A stretch of 64,000 nt of DNA from NCBI GenBank assembly GCA_913777465.1, contig CAJYRQ010000058.1, positions 1 to 64,000 on the forward strand, read 5' to 3'. The notes under the pieces are model-generated. The model was not told the DNA's origin. It saw only the letters and a list, made by a program, of their open reading frames with translations, and did not search any database. A program made the translations under genes and the position numbers. How positions within the stretch are numbered: position 1 is the stretch's first letter; each line of letters starts with the position of its first letter. This DNA comes from an uncultured Chryseobacterium sp. GTDB taxonomy: Bacteria; Bacteroidota; Bacteroidia; Flavobacteriales; Weeksellaceae. Positions 15,771-25,260 of the stretch are shown piece after piece.

Positions 15771-17324
15771 ATGAAAAAAGTTTTTGTCGGTGTACTTACT
15801 ATGTACACGGTTTCCGGATTCTTTGCCCAGGATATTGTCTGGCAAAAAGAAATCTCATCCCCCACGCAGAATTTTCTTTCTCAGGTAATTACCACCATCG
15901 ATAACCAGTATTTAATAACCGGAAGTTCAATCCGGCCGGTTGCAGATTCGCAGACAGGAGAAAACTATGGGTATGATTATCACTTGATAAAACTGAACCA
16001 AAACGGAGAGGAAATCTGGGAAAAGTTTTTTTCCGGCCGCGGCCACGATCATCTTTCTGCAACCGTAAACACACAGGAGGGCGGTTTTCTTCTGGCCGGC
16101 ACTTCATGGAGTAATAAGGGTTTGGACAAAAAAGACGACTCAAAAGGCGGTTCGGAAATCTGGCTTATCAGGATCAACGAATTCGGCGATGAGCTCTGGC
16201 AGAAAACCATCGGCGGAGCTGGAGATGAAGAAGCGCGTGCAGTGGTGCAGACAATAGATTTTGGGTTCTTTGTAGCCGGTAATGTTGCTTCAGGTTCTGC
16301 TCTGGGAGCAGAAAAAAATTATGGTTCGAAAGATGTAATAATCGTAAGACTGGATAAAAATGGGAAGGAATTATCAAAGCTTATTCTCGGAGGTAAAGGT
16401 TTGGACGACGTGCAAAAAATGATTCCAACGTTAGACGGCGGGGTATTGCTAGGGATATATTCAAGAAGTAACGCCGGAGGATCAAAAAAGACTGAAAACT
16501 ATGGTGATGGAGATTTTTGGGTGATAAAACTTTCTAGAGATAACAAGGTAGAATGGGAAAAGAATTTCGGCGGAAAGGGAGATGACCATTTAAGAACATT
16601 GGCCATGACTTCTACCGGTTACCTGATCGGCGGGGAATCCAGATCCGAAAAATCCGGAAATAAAACCGTAGGTATTGAAGAGGGTACCGATTTATGGCTC
16701 ATCGCAACAAATCTTGACGGTGAAGAAGTCTGGCAGAAATCTTACAATTTCAAGAACAGAGATATGTTGATGGGAATGAGCGTTCTGCTAAATTCTGATG
16801 ATAAATCAGCGAAAGGTTATTTACTGGGTGGTTATACGCAGGCGGAAGGAAGAATAGAAACCGACGACGAAACTTTCTGGATGCTTTACCTTGATCCGAA
16901 TGGCAATGAGCAATGGCGCAAACACGTAAAAGGAGAATCACGGAAAAAAGAAGAGCGGCTTTCAGATATTAAACTTAGTCATGACGGCTCAATTTTATTA
17001 GCCGGAACCAGTGCCGAAGAATTTGGCAAGGAAAATTGGAAAATAGTCAAACTTGGCGATAAACAGATCGATCAATTGATAGAAAAGAGAGACATCAAGA
17101 TTTATCCGAATCCTGTATCAGATTACGCTTACGTCGAAATCGGCTTCGATTTCAAAGAAGCTGATATTGTCATGTATGACATGGGCGGAAGACAGCTTCA
17201 AACCATTAAAACAAAAAATAAAATAACCAAAATTAACACGCAGCCGCTGGTTCAGGGGGCCTACTTAGTATCCGTAAAGGCGCATGCAGGGAAGACAGCG
17301 AGTACTAAATTAATTAAGAAATAA
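15771..17324 (+). CDS. T9SS-sorted beta-propeller-like repeat protein
   Basis: MKKVFVGVLTMYTVSGFFAQ is a signal peptide. The body (about 25-430) consists of 45-60-residue repeats with the pattern GGFLLAGTS-S ... D-WLIRIN--GDELWQKTIGGAGDEE, typical of the delta-60/kelch-like propeller proteins of Bacteroidota. The last ~75 residues (IYPNPVSDYAYVEI...GGRQLQTI...QGAYLVSVKA...TKLIKK) are a type A C-terminal T9SS sorting domain. It is exported to the surface. It lies 2 nt before the RHS-associated gene at 17327, so it is in the same transcription unit and may display or export with it. Confidence 0.9.
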   Translation: MKKVFVGVLTMYTVSGFFAQDIVWQKEISSPTQNFLSQVITTIDNQYLITGSSIRPVADSQTGENYGYDYHLIKLNQNGEEIWEKFFSGRGHDHLSATVNTQEGGFLLAGTSWSNKGLDKKDDSKGGSEIWLIRINEFGDELWQKTIGGAGDEEARAVVQTIDFGFFVAGNVASGSALGAEKNYGSKDVIIVRLDKNGKELSKLILGGKGLDDVQKMIPTLDGGVLLGIYSRSNAGGSKKTENYGDGDFWVIKLSRDNKVEWEKNFGGKGDDHLRTLAMTSTGYLIGGESRSEKSGNKTVGIEEGTDLWLIATNLDGEEVWQKSYNFKNRDMLMGMSVLLNSDDKSAKGYLLGGYTQAEGRIETDDETFWMLYLDPNGNEQWRKHVKGESRKKEERLSDIKLSHDGSILLAGTSAEEFGKENWKIVKLGDKQIDQLIEKRDIKIYPNPVSDYAYVEIGFDFKEADIVMYDMGGRQLQTIKTKNKITKINTQPLVQGAYLVSVKAHAGKTASTKLIKK

Positions 17325-17326
17325 CC

Positions 17327-20080
17327 ATGAAAAAAAATTATCTGGCAAATTTATTTAAAGTTTTGCTTCTATTAATAAGTATTGTCACCAATGGACAAAG
17401 CTCTCAGAATTACCAACTTCCTCAAATTATTCCGGCATCACCTCAGGCGCAGAACTTTATGAGGTATGGAGAAATACCGGTAGACATCAGTACAGGAGTT
17501 CCTAAAATTGACATACCGATCTATACGATCGGGACTAAAAAAGTTAAGTTGCCTATTTCTATTTCTTATCATGCTTCAGGAATTAAAGTTTCAGATGTAC
17601 CTTCTGAAGTGGGAATAGGATGGGTACTAAATGCTGGAGGTATTGTGAACCGGTCTATGCTTGATGTTTTAGATGAAGCAGGAAGCCCTGTTAAAACCTA
17701 TGCTAGTGCGGAGCAATTTCTTGATGCTGTGCCCAATATTGTTATGAGCAATTATAATTGGGGTTGTCATTTAGCTGCAGGCTCTCATACTATGGAAATG
17801 ATTTTAAATACAAAATTTAATAATGAAGATTTGATGAGTGACCGCTACTTTTATAAATTGTCTGATGGTACATCAGGAATTTTTAGATACAACTACCCTA
17901 CGAGAGATACATTGATCACACTTCCTTATAGGCCTTATAAAATTGAAAGAACTATTGATGATCAATTTAAAATTACGGATGATCAGGGTATCTTATATAC
18001 TTTTAAAAGATTTCAGGATTCAAGTTATGGATCTTCTGAGTGGTTTCTAATCGAAGTAAATTCTGCGGACGGTACTGAAAATATCAAATTAAATTATATC
18101 CCACAGCAAGGGGCGCTTAATAGTTCTTCCATTAATGTTCTTCAGACACCTCAGCAATATATTGCTGGTGATTATTGTTATCCTCAAGGTCATGATCCAT
18201 TTCCGACTGATCATGCATCAGGTACAACAGGTGGAACTAGTACAGTAGCCTTATCTTCTATAGAAAATGATGATGAAATTATAACCTTTTCTTATGGTAA
18301 TCGTGAAGACTTTCAAGGCTTAAAAAAATTAACCGAAATAAAAATAACATCTAAAAAACAACCTGATCTAATCAGAAAAAAGGTAACTTTTAATCAATCT
18401 TATTTTGGAACTAAAGGAATTGGTTGGGGAGCAGCTGAAGTGGATAAGAGGTTGAAGTTGAATTCCGTGAGCATATTTGGAGAAAATGGAACAGGTCCAC
18501 AGACCCATACCTTCACTTATGATGAGAATGAGATGTTACCGCCTTATCTTTCCAGATCGTATGATTTTTGGGGTTACTATAACGGTAGCAATAACGGCAC
18601 GGCAATTCCAGAAAATCTACTTCCTGTAAATTATCAGGGACATGGTTACGGTGGTAACCGAATGGCTGATAATGGTTATGCTGCTAAAGCATGTATGCTG
18701 AAAGAAATTAAATATCCTACTGGCGGAAAAACCAAATTTGAATTTGACAGAGCTTACGTAGATGGTCTTTATCCTGGTATTAGTTCCACCAATACGTCAG
18801 GGTTTATAGGAGGACTAAGAGTCTCTAAAATCACTAACTATTCAAAGGATAATGAAATCGCAGAAATCAAATCATATCAATATGATTCACCAAAGTATAA
18901 TAAAATAGATCTTGAATTTTACAGTTATTATCAATGGTATATAGATAACAATGGTGATGTAGTAATGAGCGGAAATTGCCTTATCGGATGCTGGGAATAT
19001 TATAGTCGCATTATAGTTAATTCCAGTCCTGTGGTTCCTCATGATTTGACACCAGGAATGCCTATTGCTTATGGTAAAGTTTATGAGTATAATGGTACGG
19101 TTAATAATAACACAGGCTACACAGAGTATTTCTATTCCAATCCGGATTTTTATGCTTATACGACTTTAATCAGAGAGCTTCATCCTTTTCAGTATGATGC
19201 AGGCAATTATGAACCTAAGCTAGAGTATAAGATAGTAAGAGACAATATAGGAAATAAAGTTAGTGAAGAATGGTACAATTACTCCGATCATTTTTCTAGA
19301 ACTTTTAAAACAGGTATTAATGTTTCAAGAGCGCTTACTGATTTAGCCTGGTATAAAAATGTTGACCTAAGTAATTGGGGATGTCCGAACTGTATTGAGC
19401 ATTACATTCAATCCATTAAGGCAAATAATACAATGGCTTATCAGAAAGCCCGTCTAATAGATTCTTCAACAAAAAGAACATACGATCATTTAAATCCCAA
19501 TAAATTTGTGACAGATTCTACAGCCTACACGTACAATCAGCATAACCTTATGGTACAGCAAACAACCACGGTCAATAGCAAAGGAGAAAACATTCAGACA
19601 CAATATAAGTATCCGTATGATTTTAACTCGGCACAGCCTTATCAGACTATGTTGAGTAAAAATATTCTGACGCCGGTGATAGAGCAGACCATAAGCAATA
19701 CCACTTTGAACAAGCAGCTCCAAAAAACCCAGACTTCCTACAAAGATTGGGGAAACAACATCATCGAGCCGGAAATCGTGAAAGGACAGATGGATGCGGC
19801 AAGTCCGCTGGAAAACAGGATCCGCTATCTTTCTTATGACAGCAAAGCCAATCCTCTGACGGTAAAAAAAGAAGTCGGCAACCCGCTGACATATCTGTGG
19901 GGATACAACAAAACCTTACCGATTGCCACTGTGGAAAATGCAAAATATGTATCGGAAACGATTAACAATGATCTGAATGTGTCTTATTCCGGGCTGCAGA
20001 TTCCTATGGGGAATACACCTTATGAACTAGGAACATTTACCATTACAGAGGAAAAGAATTATAAAGTTGACCGTACTTAA
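17327..20080 (+). CDS. RHS-associated surface protein, N-terminal part (broken gene)
   Basis: The 917-residue frame has a signal peptide (MKKNYLANLFKVLLLLISIVTNGQ), then the typical start of large flavobacterial RHS partner proteins (GEIPVDISTGVPKIDIPIYT, LPISISYHASGIKVSDVPSEVGIGWVLNAGG). YD-type repeats follow later (YDSPKYN, TYNQHNLMV..., LSYDSKANPLTVKKEVGNPLTYLWGYN). It stops at TAA 20078-20080, although the same frame continues open to 20782 and ends with a matching YD repeat. A single nonsense change therefore splits it. The product may still be secreted, but lacks its last quarter. Confidence 0.85.
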   Translation: MKKNYLANLFKVLLLLISIVTNGQSSQNYQLPQIIPASPQAQNFMRYGEIPVDISTGVPKIDIPIYTIGTKKVKLPISISYHASGIKVSDVPSEVGIGWVLNAGGIVNRSMLDVLDEAGSPVKTYASAEQFLDAVPNIVMSNYNWGCHLAAGSHTMEMILNTKFNNEDLMSDRYFYKLSDGTSGIFRYNYPTRDTLITLPYRPYKIERTIDDQFKITDDQGILYTFKRFQDSSYGSSEWFLIEVNSADGTENIKLNYIPQQGALNSSSINVLQTPQQYIAGDYCYPQGHDPFPTDHASGTTGGTSTVALSSIENDDEIITFSYGNREDFQGLKKLTEIKITSKKQPDLIRKKVTFNQSYFGTKGIGWGAAEVDKRLKLNSVSIFGENGTGPQTHTFTYDENEMLPPYLSRSYDFWGYYNGSNNGTAIPENLLPVNYQGHGYGGNRMADNGYAAKACMLKEIKYPTGGKTKFEFDRAYVDGLYPGISSTNTSGFIGGLRVSKITNYSKDNEIAEIKSYQYDSPKYNKIDLEFYSYYQWYIDNNGDVVMSGNCLIGCWEYYSRIIVNSSPVVPHDLTPGMPIAYGKVYEYNGTVNNNTGYTEYFYSNPDFYAYTTLIRELHPFQYDAGNYEPKLEYKIVRDNIGNKVSEEWYNYSDHFSRTFKTGINVSRALTDLAWYKNVDLSNWGCPNCIEHYIQSIKANNTMAYQKARLIDSSTKRTYDHLNPNKFVTDSTAYTYNQHNLMVQQTTTVNSKGENIQTQYKYPYDFNSAQPYQTMLSKNILTPVIEQTISNTTLNKQLQKTQTSYKDWGNNIIEPEIVKGQMDAASPLENRIRYLSYDSKANPLTVKKEVGNPLTYLWGYNKTLPIATVENAKYVSETINNDLNVSYSGLQIPMGNTPYELGTFTITEEKNYKVDRT

Positions 20081-20782
20081 GAACGTTATCCTGAAAATTA
20101 TTCGGTGATGTACCAAATTTCATTTGAGAATATGAGTAACAGCAGCGGTTCCGTATCTTTTACCGATACGACACCAGCTTCCGGAAACTTTTATACCTAT
20201 ACTTCACCTTCGGTACATCTAAAGCCGGGAAACTATAAAGTAAAGCTGACCAATATCGGATACAACGGATACCAGGGACAGATTGAAAACAATTTTAACT
20301 TCACGGTATACAATGCTGTTGAAGCTTCTGTTCCGTTCCATACAAGTTTTGAAGAAGAAAGTGTCGATATTAGTTCCGCTTATGCGATGACCGGGAAGGT
20401 TTCCCACACCGGAGCGTATATAGTTAATCTGCCTCCGGCTGCCCTCGGATATGATAAGGTGATTGTTTCCTATTGGGGCAAATCGAGTGCCTCTTCGCCT
20501 TGGCAGTATGTGGAAAATACCGTTACCCTGGGAAGCTCACAAAATTACAGCATCGGGTCAAATTATGCCTATATCGATGAGGTTCGGGTATACCCGGTTG
20601 ATGCAAGGATGAAGACCTATACTTACGATCCTTTCTATAAAACGCAGACCAGCATCATGAATGAAAACGGCCAGGCCGAATACTACGATTATGATGCCTT
20701 CGGCAGGCTGAAAGAAGTATACATCATGGAAGGAAATGTAAAGAAAACGATTAAAACGACCAACTACCACTATAAACCATAA
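20081..20782 (+). pseudogene. C-terminal remainder of the split RHS-associated gene
   Basis: In the same reading frame as 17327-20080 and separated from it only by the TAA. The encoded 225+ residues contain a beta-sandwich-like stretch (YQISFENMSNSSGSVSFTD, NYKVKLTNIGYNGYQGQI) and a carboxyl YD repeat MKTYTYDPFYKTQTSIMNEN..YYDYDAFGRLKEV, which normally ends such proteins. A GTG or ATG near 20105 could restart translation, but without a signal peptide. It ends 10 nt before the next RHS gene. Confidence 0.75.
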
Positions 20783-20792
20783 AACCGAATCC

Positions 20793-23700
20793 ATGAAAAA
20801 AAGAATCATTCCTGTCTGGATGCTGTTTGCAGCATCGGGCTTCCTCTCTGCACAGGCCAATCCCAGCATCGGAGAAAACTATATCTATACCAAAACCAAT
20901 TTATCGGACCCTTCACTTCCCGGGACGCCCAAAATTGCCGAAACGGTACAGTATTTCGATGGCTTGGGAAGGCCAAGCCAGGTGGTCAATGTGAAAGCAT
21001 CCCCATCAGGCAAAGACCTGGTGATCCAAATTCCGTACGATCCGTTCGGCAGGCAGACCGAGAGCTGGCTTCCGGCACCGATGGCTACTTCAAACGGGGC
21101 CATCCAGTCCGGGGTGGGCAGTGCTGCACAAACCTATTACAATGATAATTTCCCATTTTCGCGCAATAATATGGAAGCTTCTCCCTTAAACAGGGTGCTT
21201 AGCCAGGTGCAGCCGGGATCAGACTGGCAACAGCATCCGGTAGGATTGGAATATGAGGTCAACGGAGGTGATGTAACTAAATATACGGCGACTTATAGTT
21301 ATTCTACCTTACAATCCTCCATCAGTCTTTCCGGAACTTATGGCGAAAATCAGCTTTACAAAAATACGGCTACCGATGAAGATGGAAACATAAGCATTGA
21401 ATTTAAAAATAAAGAGGGTCAAACCATCCTGATAAGAAAAATGTTGAGTGCCGCGGAAAAGGCCGACACTTATTATGTTTATAATGAATACAACCAGCTG
21501 GCTTATGTGATTCCTCCGTTAGCTTCCGTTTCCGGAGCGTTAAATCAAACCACTTTAGACCAGCTCTGCTACCAGTATAAATATGACGAACGGAACAGGC
21601 TGGTGGAAAAAAAGCTTCCGGGTAAAGGCTGGGAATACATGGTTTATGACCGCCAGGACCGGCTTGTGCTTTCGCAGGATGCCAATATGAGAAAAACGGA
21701 TACTACCCTCAACAACTTTGGAAAAAAAGGCTGGATATTTACCAAATACGATCAGTTCGGAAGAATAATTTATACCGGATTTTTTGCAAATACTTCCACC
21801 AGAACCGCAATGCAGTCTGCCATCAACAGTATGAATGCCAATAAGGAGAATATCGAGTTCAGGACTTCTACCCCTTTTACCCTGAACGGAATGGATGTTT
21901 ATTATGATAAAAAGGCATTTCCTACAGGAAGCATGACTATTCTGAGCGTCAATTACTATGATGCTTATCCTGCAGGAGCTCCCGCAGTACCTGCGCAGAT
22001 TTTTTCCCAGGATGTCATACAAGAGATTACGGCTTCTGGCATCACTACCAAAAGCCTTCCATTAGCTTCTTATGTGAAGAATATTGAGAATGATAACTGG
22101 ACAAAAAACTATATCTGGTATGATAAGAAGGGACGAATCATCGGGGGACATTCTATCAATCATTTGGGAGGATATACCAAAACCGAATCTCTTCTGGATT
22201 TTTCCGGTATGGCCCAGCAGACCATTACCCGTCATAAAAGACTTTCTTCCGATACGGAAAGGGTAATCACAGAGAATTTCCAATATGATGCCCAGAACAG
22301 ATTGCTGGTGCATAAACATCAGGTGGATACGAACCCTGAAGAAATCCTGACACAGAATACCTACAATGATATCGCACAAATTACCAATAAGAAAGTAGGC
22401 GGGACATCTGCGTCAAATCCTTTGCAGAGTATAGATTATGCTTATAATATCCGGGGATGGATGACGAATATTAATGATCCTGAGAATCTCAATGGAAAAC
22501 TGTTTGGTTATGAAATGAAATACCAAAACTGTATAGGCTGGAATCCAAAGTATAATGGAAATATTTCAGAAGTTAGCTGGAATACACAGAATGACGGAGT
22601 TTTGAGGAGATATGTGTACATGTATGATGCACTCAATCGTTTGACAGGAGGATATTATAAAGAGCCCAATACCACAATTCAGTGGGTGGGATATTATAAC
22701 GAATACTATAAATATGATCTGAACGGAAATATCACTAAATTAACAAGAGCTACCAAATCTGGTGATTCTTCACCAACATCATTGATTATTGACGAACTTG
22801 CCTATAGTTATTCAGGAAATAAGCTGACTTCAATAAGTGACGGAACCCAAAACTCTTCAGGATATCCGTATTTCACTAACCCAAATACGATTCAGTATGA
22901 TAATGATACGGGAGAGGGCAATGGTAATATGATAAAACATATGGACCAGAAAATCAGCCAGATCAAATATAACTTTCTGAACCTTCCCTCTTCTGTAATC
23001 AGGAATAATATGCAGAGTCCTTTTGGAAACAGTACCTCTTATTTTTATGCGGCCAACGGAACCAAGCTGAAGAAAATATATTCTTATTATAAAATAGGAC
23101 CTATGGGTGATATCAGCAATGAAATTCGTTCAACGGATTATCTCGACGGATTTCAATACAGTCTGGAAGGATCGATGCTAGGATGTATCGGCTGCCCAGA
23201 TCCGCAGCCGGTATTGCAGTTTATTCCAACAGCAGAAGGCTATTATAATTTTGAAAATAATAAGTATATTTACAATTACACAGATCATCTGGGGAATGTA
23301 AGGCTTAGTTATTTTAGCAATGGTAATGGTTTAGAAGTGCTTGACGAAAATAATTATTATCCTTTTGGATTAAAGCATGAAGGATATAATGTTTTAGCTG
23401 GAAATTCTGCTTATCAATATAAATACAACGGAAAGGAATTGCAGGAGACCGGGATGTATGATTATGGAGCAAGATTTTATATGCCGGATATTGGACGATG
23501 GGGTGTGATTGATAATATGTCTGAAAAATACAGACGACACAGTCCATACAATTATGCAATCAATAACCCTATCAAATTTACTGACCCGGACGGCAATGAT
23601 CCATTATATGGTGAAGAAGCACAAGCTTTCTTTAGGCAACTTCAAAACTCTATATCGTCAAAACCTACTGATGATATAACTGTGAATAAAAAAGGGATTA

Positions 23701-24296
23701 TTTCAAATATTTCTAGAAATAATAAACCAAATAGATTTTTTGATGAAAGTGGAAAACAGTTATTTTTTAATGATTCCCAACAAGATGATAAATATATGTT
23801 AAGTCAATATTTTGAAGTTAATGATAGATTGTATTATCCCATTTCAGATTCAGACTTGAAAACTCAAGTAACAAATGTTCACCACAACAACCAATTAATT
23901 CTTATGAATGGTATGGACAATTGGGGGAGCAAATTCAATTCCTACATTGATTTATTTTTAAATTCTTATAATTTTGTTCCTGGGAAGGGTTCCGATTTTA
24001 CATATAGTTTTTTAGTTCCATTTTTAAAAAATAAAAACGTTAATATAACGAATGAAAATTTACAAGACAAATTTATTCCAAATGCTTTCTTCAAATTTGA
24101 TAATGTAAATATGATTTATAATACTCTTGATGCAGGCAATTTTATGTGGGGGGCATGGACTAAATATATAGGATTGTCTGCTGAAAAAGCGATGTGGGGA
24201 GCAAGAATAAACGAATTTGGAAGTGATAGTTCTAGAGATCAAAATGCTTTATGGAGAGGAAATAAATATTTCTATAAAGGAACTTATAAAAAATGA
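20793..24296 (+). CDS. RHS-repeat polymorphic toxin with toxin-44-like C-terminus
   Basis: The 1167-residue protein has a signal peptide (MKKRIIPVWMLFAASGFLSAQ), an amino-terminal RHS-associated domain (PSIGENYIYTKTNLSDPSLP...YFDGLGRPSQVV), YD repeats, and the RHS core-end signature about 850-930 (YNYTDHLGNVRLSYF, YPFGLKHEGYN, YDYGARFYMPDIGRWGVID, YAINNPIKFTDPDGNDP). Beyond that the AT-rich, variable C-terminus (about 935-1167) ends with LDAGNFMWGAWTKYIGLS, AMWGARINEFG, SSRDQNALWRG. The GNFxxG...D..DQ pattern is what I recall of polymorphic toxin type 44. A putative immunity gene follows 1 nt later. Activity is inferred. Confidence 0.85.
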   Translation: MKKRIIPVWMLFAASGFLSAQANPSIGENYIYTKTNLSDPSLPGTPKIAETVQYFDGLGRPSQVVNVKASPSGKDLVIQIPYDPFGRQTESWLPAPMATSNGAIQSGVGSAAQTYYNDNFPFSRNNMEASPLNRVLSQVQPGSDWQQHPVGLEYEVNGGDVTKYTATYSYSTLQSSISLSGTYGENQLYKNTATDEDGNISIEFKNKEGQTILIRKMLSAAEKADTYYVYNEYNQLAYVIPPLASVSGALNQTTLDQLCYQYKYDERNRLVEKKLPGKGWEYMVYDRQDRLVLSQDANMRKTDTTLNNFGKKGWIFTKYDQFGRIIYTGFFANTSTRTAMQSAINSMNANKENIEFRTSTPFTLNGMDVYYDKKAFPTGSMTILSVNYYDAYPAGAPAVPAQIFSQDVIQEITASGITTKSLPLASYVKNIENDNWTKNYIWYDKKGRIIGGHSINHLGGYTKTESLLDFSGMAQQTITRHKRLSSDTERVITENFQYDAQNRLLVHKHQVDTNPEEILTQNTYNDIAQITNKKVGGTSASNPLQSIDYAYNIRGWMTNINDPENLNGKLFGYEMKYQNCIGWNPKYNGNISEVSWNTQNDGVLRRYVYMYDALNRLTGGYYKEPNTTIQWVGYYNEYYKYDLNGNITKLTRATKSGDSSPTSLIIDELAYSYSGNKLTSISDGTQNSSGYPYFTNPNTIQYDNDTGEGNGNMIKHMDQKISQIKYNFLNLPSSVIRNNMQSPFGNSTSYFYAANGTKLKKIYSYYKIGPMGDISNEIRSTDYLDGFQYSLEGSMLGCIGCPDPQPVLQFIPTAEGYYNFENNKYIYNYTDHLGNVRLSYFSNGNGLEVLDENNYYPFGLKHEGYNVLAGNSAYQYKYNGKELQETGMYDYGARFYMPDIGRWGVIDNMSEKYRRHSPYNYAINNPIKFTDPDGNDPLYGEEAQAFFRQLQNSISSKPTDDITVNKKGIISNISRNNKPNRFFDESGKQLFFNDSQQDDKYMLSQYFEVNDRLYYPISDSDLKTQVTNVHHNNQLILMNGMDNWGSKFNSYIDLFLNSYNFVPGKGSDFTYSFLVPFLKNKNVNITNENLQDKFIPNAFFKFDNVNMIYNTLDAGNFMWGAWTKYIGLSAEKAMWGARINEFGSDSSRDQNALWRGNKYFYKGTYKK

Positions 24297-24297
24297 T

Positions 24298-24582
24298 ATG
24301 AGAAAAAAGAGCTTATTTTTATTAATAACTGTGCTGATTTGTTTAATAATAAAAAATAAATTATACAGCCGTTTATTGCCTAGTTTCATTTTTGAAGTAA
24401 TAAATCCAAGACAATTACAAGGAATTTTGGTTTTGATTTTTTACCTGGGAATACTTTTTCAAATAATATTACTTATTTTAATGATAATTAAATATAAGAA
24501 AATGAAAACTTTAGATTACATCTTAGCATCTTCATCTTTGATATTCCTTATAGATTTTATTACATATTTAATTAACGGATAG
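24298..24582 (+). CDS. Small membrane protein, candidate immunity to the 20793 toxin
   Basis: The start at 24298 is chosen because it follows the toxin stop (TGATATG) by 1 nt; a longer in-frame start at 24217 would lie inside the toxin gene. The 94-residue product has three hydrophobic helices (LFLLITVLICLIIKNKL, LQGILVLIFYLGILFQIILLILMII, YILASSSLIFLIDFITYLI). Position immediately after a variable RHS C-terminus is the standard place for an immunity gene. The family is not recognised. Very AT-rich, like the toxin tip. Confidence 0.65.
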   Translation: MRKKSLFLLITVLICLIIKNKLYSRLLPSFIFEVINPRQLQGILVLIFYLGILFQIILLILMIIKYKKMKTLDYILASSSLIFLIDFITYLING

Positions 24583-24681
24583 GAAAATTTATACTATTCC
24601 ATATATTTGGTTTTCTTACAGTTTATCAAAACCGGCATTTGGGAACATCGTTGATTTTTTAAACCATCAAAGTAATTAAAG

Positions 24682-25035
24682 ATGACACGCCTTAACAAAA
24701 ATTCACTGATAACTGTAATTATTATAACAGTAATTACCCTGTATAGATTTGTTTTTCCTTCAGAAAATGGAGATGATTATAAAGATAAGATCAGAGAAAA
24801 AGAAATAAAATCAATAGTTAGTAAAAAATATATTGATTGTGAAAATCACGGTATTCCATATATTGTATATGGAAGAAAAGATAGTATAATTATTTATAGA
24901 GATTGGGAAGATAAAATAGATGTCGGAGATTCAATAATAAAACCTAAAGGATCTTTAGAGCTTATCTTCAGAAATTTAAATAAATTAGAGCAATTTAGTT
25001 ATGATAATCAGGATTTAAAACTTCCTTCACCATAA
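24682..25035 (+). CDS. Immunity-like small membrane-anchored protein, copy A
   Basis: The 117-residue protein has an amino-terminal TM helix (LITVIIITVITLYRFVF) and a conserved domain: REKEIKSIVSKKYIDCENHGIPYIVYGRKDSIIIYRDWEDKIDVGDSIIKPKGSLE in outline (given here as its key pieces EKEIKS, NHGIP, DSIIIYRDW, VGDSIIKPKGSLE). The gene at 26118 is a clear paralogue with the same pieces. It lies between the first toxin-immunity pair and the orphan RHS tip. It may be an immunity gene left from a lost toxin or a duplicate kept for protection. Confidence 0.7.
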   Translation: MTRLNKNSLITVIIITVITLYRFVFPSENGDDYKDKIREKEIKSIVSKKYIDCENHGIPYIVYGRKDSIIIYRDWEDKIDVGDSIIKPKGSLELIFRNLNKLEQFSYDNQDLKLPSP

Positions 25036-25041
25036 TTCTTC

Positions 25042-25257
25042 CTAGAATGTAAGGCTCAGTTATTTTAACAGCGGCAGCAACCTGAAGTTGTTGAAGAAAG
25101 CAATTATTATCCGTTCGGGGTGAAGCATGAAGGTTATAATGCCTTGGCCGGAAAACCGGCTTACAAATACGGCTATAACGGAAAAGAACTGCAAACTGAA
25201 TCCGGGATGTATGATTACGGTGCAAGATTTTATATGCCGGATATTGGACGATGAGGA
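25042..25257 (+). pseudogene. Decayed RHS core fragment leading into orphan C-terminal module
   Basis: The DNA corresponds to 23291-23515 of the intact RHS gene: it decodes as (L)GNVRLSYFNSGSN, then after a one-base frameshift VVEESNYYPFGVKHEGYN, ALAGKPAYKY, GYNGKELQTESGMYDYGARF and YMPDIGR, and then TGA (25252-25254) where the intact copy has Trp (TGG). It has no start, no signal peptide and at least two disabling changes, so it is a relic of a displaced RHS tip. It directly abuts the stop of the 24682 gene. Confidence 0.85.
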
Positions 25258-25260
25258 GTG

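Noticed and set aside
24217..24297. Longer start for the membrane immunity gene
   Set aside because: It lies inside the toxin coding region; the ATG right after the toxin stop is the natural start.
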